This document shows positions 7,354-7,865 of a stretch of 7,865 nucleotides of DNA, piece after piece. The stretch is taken from the NCBI GenBank assembly GCA_946482495.1, contig CAMLRV010000098.1:1-7865 (forward strand), written 5' to 3'. This DNA is from an uncultured Flavobacteriia bacterium. Lineage in GTDB: Bacteria; Bacteroidota; Bacteroidia; Flavobacteriales; Flavobacteriaceae. The position numbers and the translations under genes were made by a program. The notes below the pieces were generated by a model that searched no databases, was not told the DNA's origin, and was given only the letters and a program-made list of their open reading frames with translations. Within the stretch, counting starts at the first letter, position 1. The number at the start of each line of letters is the position of its first letter.

Positions 7354-7441
7354 TGTGATAATTTCTTACAAGATACAGAAAAGCAGAAATGGTTGCGTTG
7401 TACTTTAACTTTTTTAACAAAAATTTGAAACTACTCCTTTT
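7354..7441 (-). other. Intergenic gap between aroA and the surface-protein gene
   Basis: These 88 bases, read on the minus strand, start with AAAGGAG just after the aroA stop and contain T-rich and A-rich tracts but no stem-loop strong enough for an intrinsic terminator. The best promoter-like element is TATCTTG (7372-7378), about 20 bases before the ATG, without a TTG box at the proper distance. Co-transcription with aroA and an own, atypical promoter are both possible. Confidence 0.4.
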
Positions 7442-7865
7442 TTAAAACAAAAATCCAACCTTTTTTAAGTCATCCCAAAAAGTAGGATATGATTTAGAAA
7501 CCACTTCTGCATTTTCAATATGTATATTTGTTTTTAAAGCCAAAGGTGCAAAAGCCATCGCCATGCGGTGATCTTGATAGGTTGCAATTGAAATATTTTC
7601 ATTGATTTTTAAAGAAGCTTTCAAATGCAACGAATCGGTAGTAACTGAAATTTCAGCACCTAACTTAGTCAATTCTGTTTTTAAAGCCTCTAACCTATCC
7701 GTTTCTTTAATTTTCAACGTATGCAAACCAAACAAATCGCAACCAATCCCTAATCCAAAACAAGTAACTGCAATAGTTTGAGCAATATCTGGAGAATTAT
7801 TTAAATCGAATTGGAAGTTGGAAGTTGGAAGCTGGAAATTTTCTAACTTTTTTAATAGAATAGAA
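7442..7865 (-). CDS. aroA: 3-phosphoshikimate 1-carboxyvinyltransferase (EPSP synthase), N-terminal part outside window
   Basis: This is the C-terminal part of EPSP synthase, the cytoplasmic shikimate-pathway enzyme that joins phosphoenolpyruvate to shikimate-3-phosphate on the way to chorismate and the aromatic amino acids. About 141 codons are visible and the frame is open to the window edge, so the TTG at 7735 is not a start. Signature motifs are SPDIAQTIAVT (7795-7763 region, its Asp matching the catalytic Asp313 of E. coli AroA), LHTLKIKETDRL (matching the conserved KETDRL active-site segment), DHRMAMAFAPLAL (matching the DHRMAM segment with substrate-binding His and Arg) and VVSKSYPTFWDDL near the end (matching the conserved Lys-x-(F/Y)-P segment). 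The protein ends normally with GFLF and TAA. Just before SPDIAQT, the coding sequence contains a heptamer tandem repeat translated as NFQLPTSNFQF. The surface-protein gene starts 88 bp downstream on the same strand. Confidence 0.95.
   Translation of the reverse strand, partial: SILLKKLENFQLPTSNFQFDLNNSPDIAQTIAVTCFGLGIGCDLFGLHTLKIKETDRLEALKTELTKLGAEISVTTDSLHLKASLKINENISIATYQDHRMAMAFAPLALKTNIHIENAEVVSKSYPTFWDDLKKVGFLF
7810..7837. repeat. Four-copy heptamer tandem repeat inside aroA
   Basis: On the plus strand the units are ATTGGAA, GTTGGAA, GTTGGAA and GCTGGAA, head to tail with no spacer; on the coding strand they read TTCCARN. Two units are identical and the others differ by one base from these. 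A seven-base unit is not a multiple of three, so the peptide repeats only every three units, and gain or loss of one unit would shift the aroA frame. Confidence 0.85.

Noticed and set aside
7372..7378. TATCTTG (minus strand) as a -7 box for the surface-protein gene
   Set aside because: Lacks one base of TAnnTTTG and no TTG box is found 17-23 bases upstream; too weak to call as a promoter.
7733..7735. TTG at 7735 as a start of a 97-residue protein
   Set aside because: The frame continues upstream through the EPSP synthase SPDIAQT motif to the window edge, so this is an internal leucine of aroA.
1..7865. CRISPR array, tRNA or rRNA genes, transposase or other mobile-element genes
   Set aside because: No spaced direct repeats, cloverleaf, rRNA-like sequence or transposase motif seen; all gaps are under 90 bp and the genes account for nearly all of the sequence.

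Overview
This window looks like chromosomal DNA from a member of the Bacteroidota, most likely a Flavobacterium-type Flavobacteriaceae. The evidence is the low GC content, the near absence of Shine-Dalgarno sites, a promoter matching the Bacteroidota TTTG / TAnnTTTG consensus, a LytS-type sensor kinase, and above all a large secreted protein ending in the gliding-motility-associated type B type IX secretion (T9SS) sorting domain, which is confined to this phylum. Coding density is very high; the longest gap between genes is 88 bp.

Left part, plus strand: the 3' portion of a LytS/YehU-type sensor histidine kinase (1-831, cut by the window edge) is followed, after a good promoter candidate (848-877), by a small SAM-dependent methyltransferase (905-1432) and a family 2 glycosyltransferase (1463-2311). 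After a further 74 bp comes an MlaE-type ABC permease (2386-3132) whose stop codon overlaps the start of its MlaF-type ATPase (3132-3899). The methyltransferase and glycosyltransferase probably modify an envelope lipid or glycan. The MlaEF pair would be the inner-membrane engine of a retrograde or anterograde phospholipid transporter; its MCE (MlaD) partner is not in the window.

Right part, minus strand: a 1150-residue secreted T9SS protein (7353-3901) converges on the ATPase gene with a single base between the two stop codons. It has a signal peptide, about twelve Ig-like/SprB-like beads that nearly all carry one cysteine pair, and a C-terminal type B sorting domain, so it is probably a cell-surface adhesin. 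Upstream of it on the same strand lies the 3' part of aroA (EPSP synthase, 7865-7442, cut by the window edge), which carries a coding four-copy heptamer tandem repeat just before its active-site SPDIAQT motif.

Most genes belong to well-known families and I see no CRISPR array, tRNA, rRNA, transposase or clear novel defence-like system. The points most worth a second look are the heptamer repeat inside aroA, the cysteine periodicity of the surface protein, the one-base convergent junction with an inverted repeat over both stop codons, and the linkage of an odd methyltransferase and a GT2 to MlaEF.
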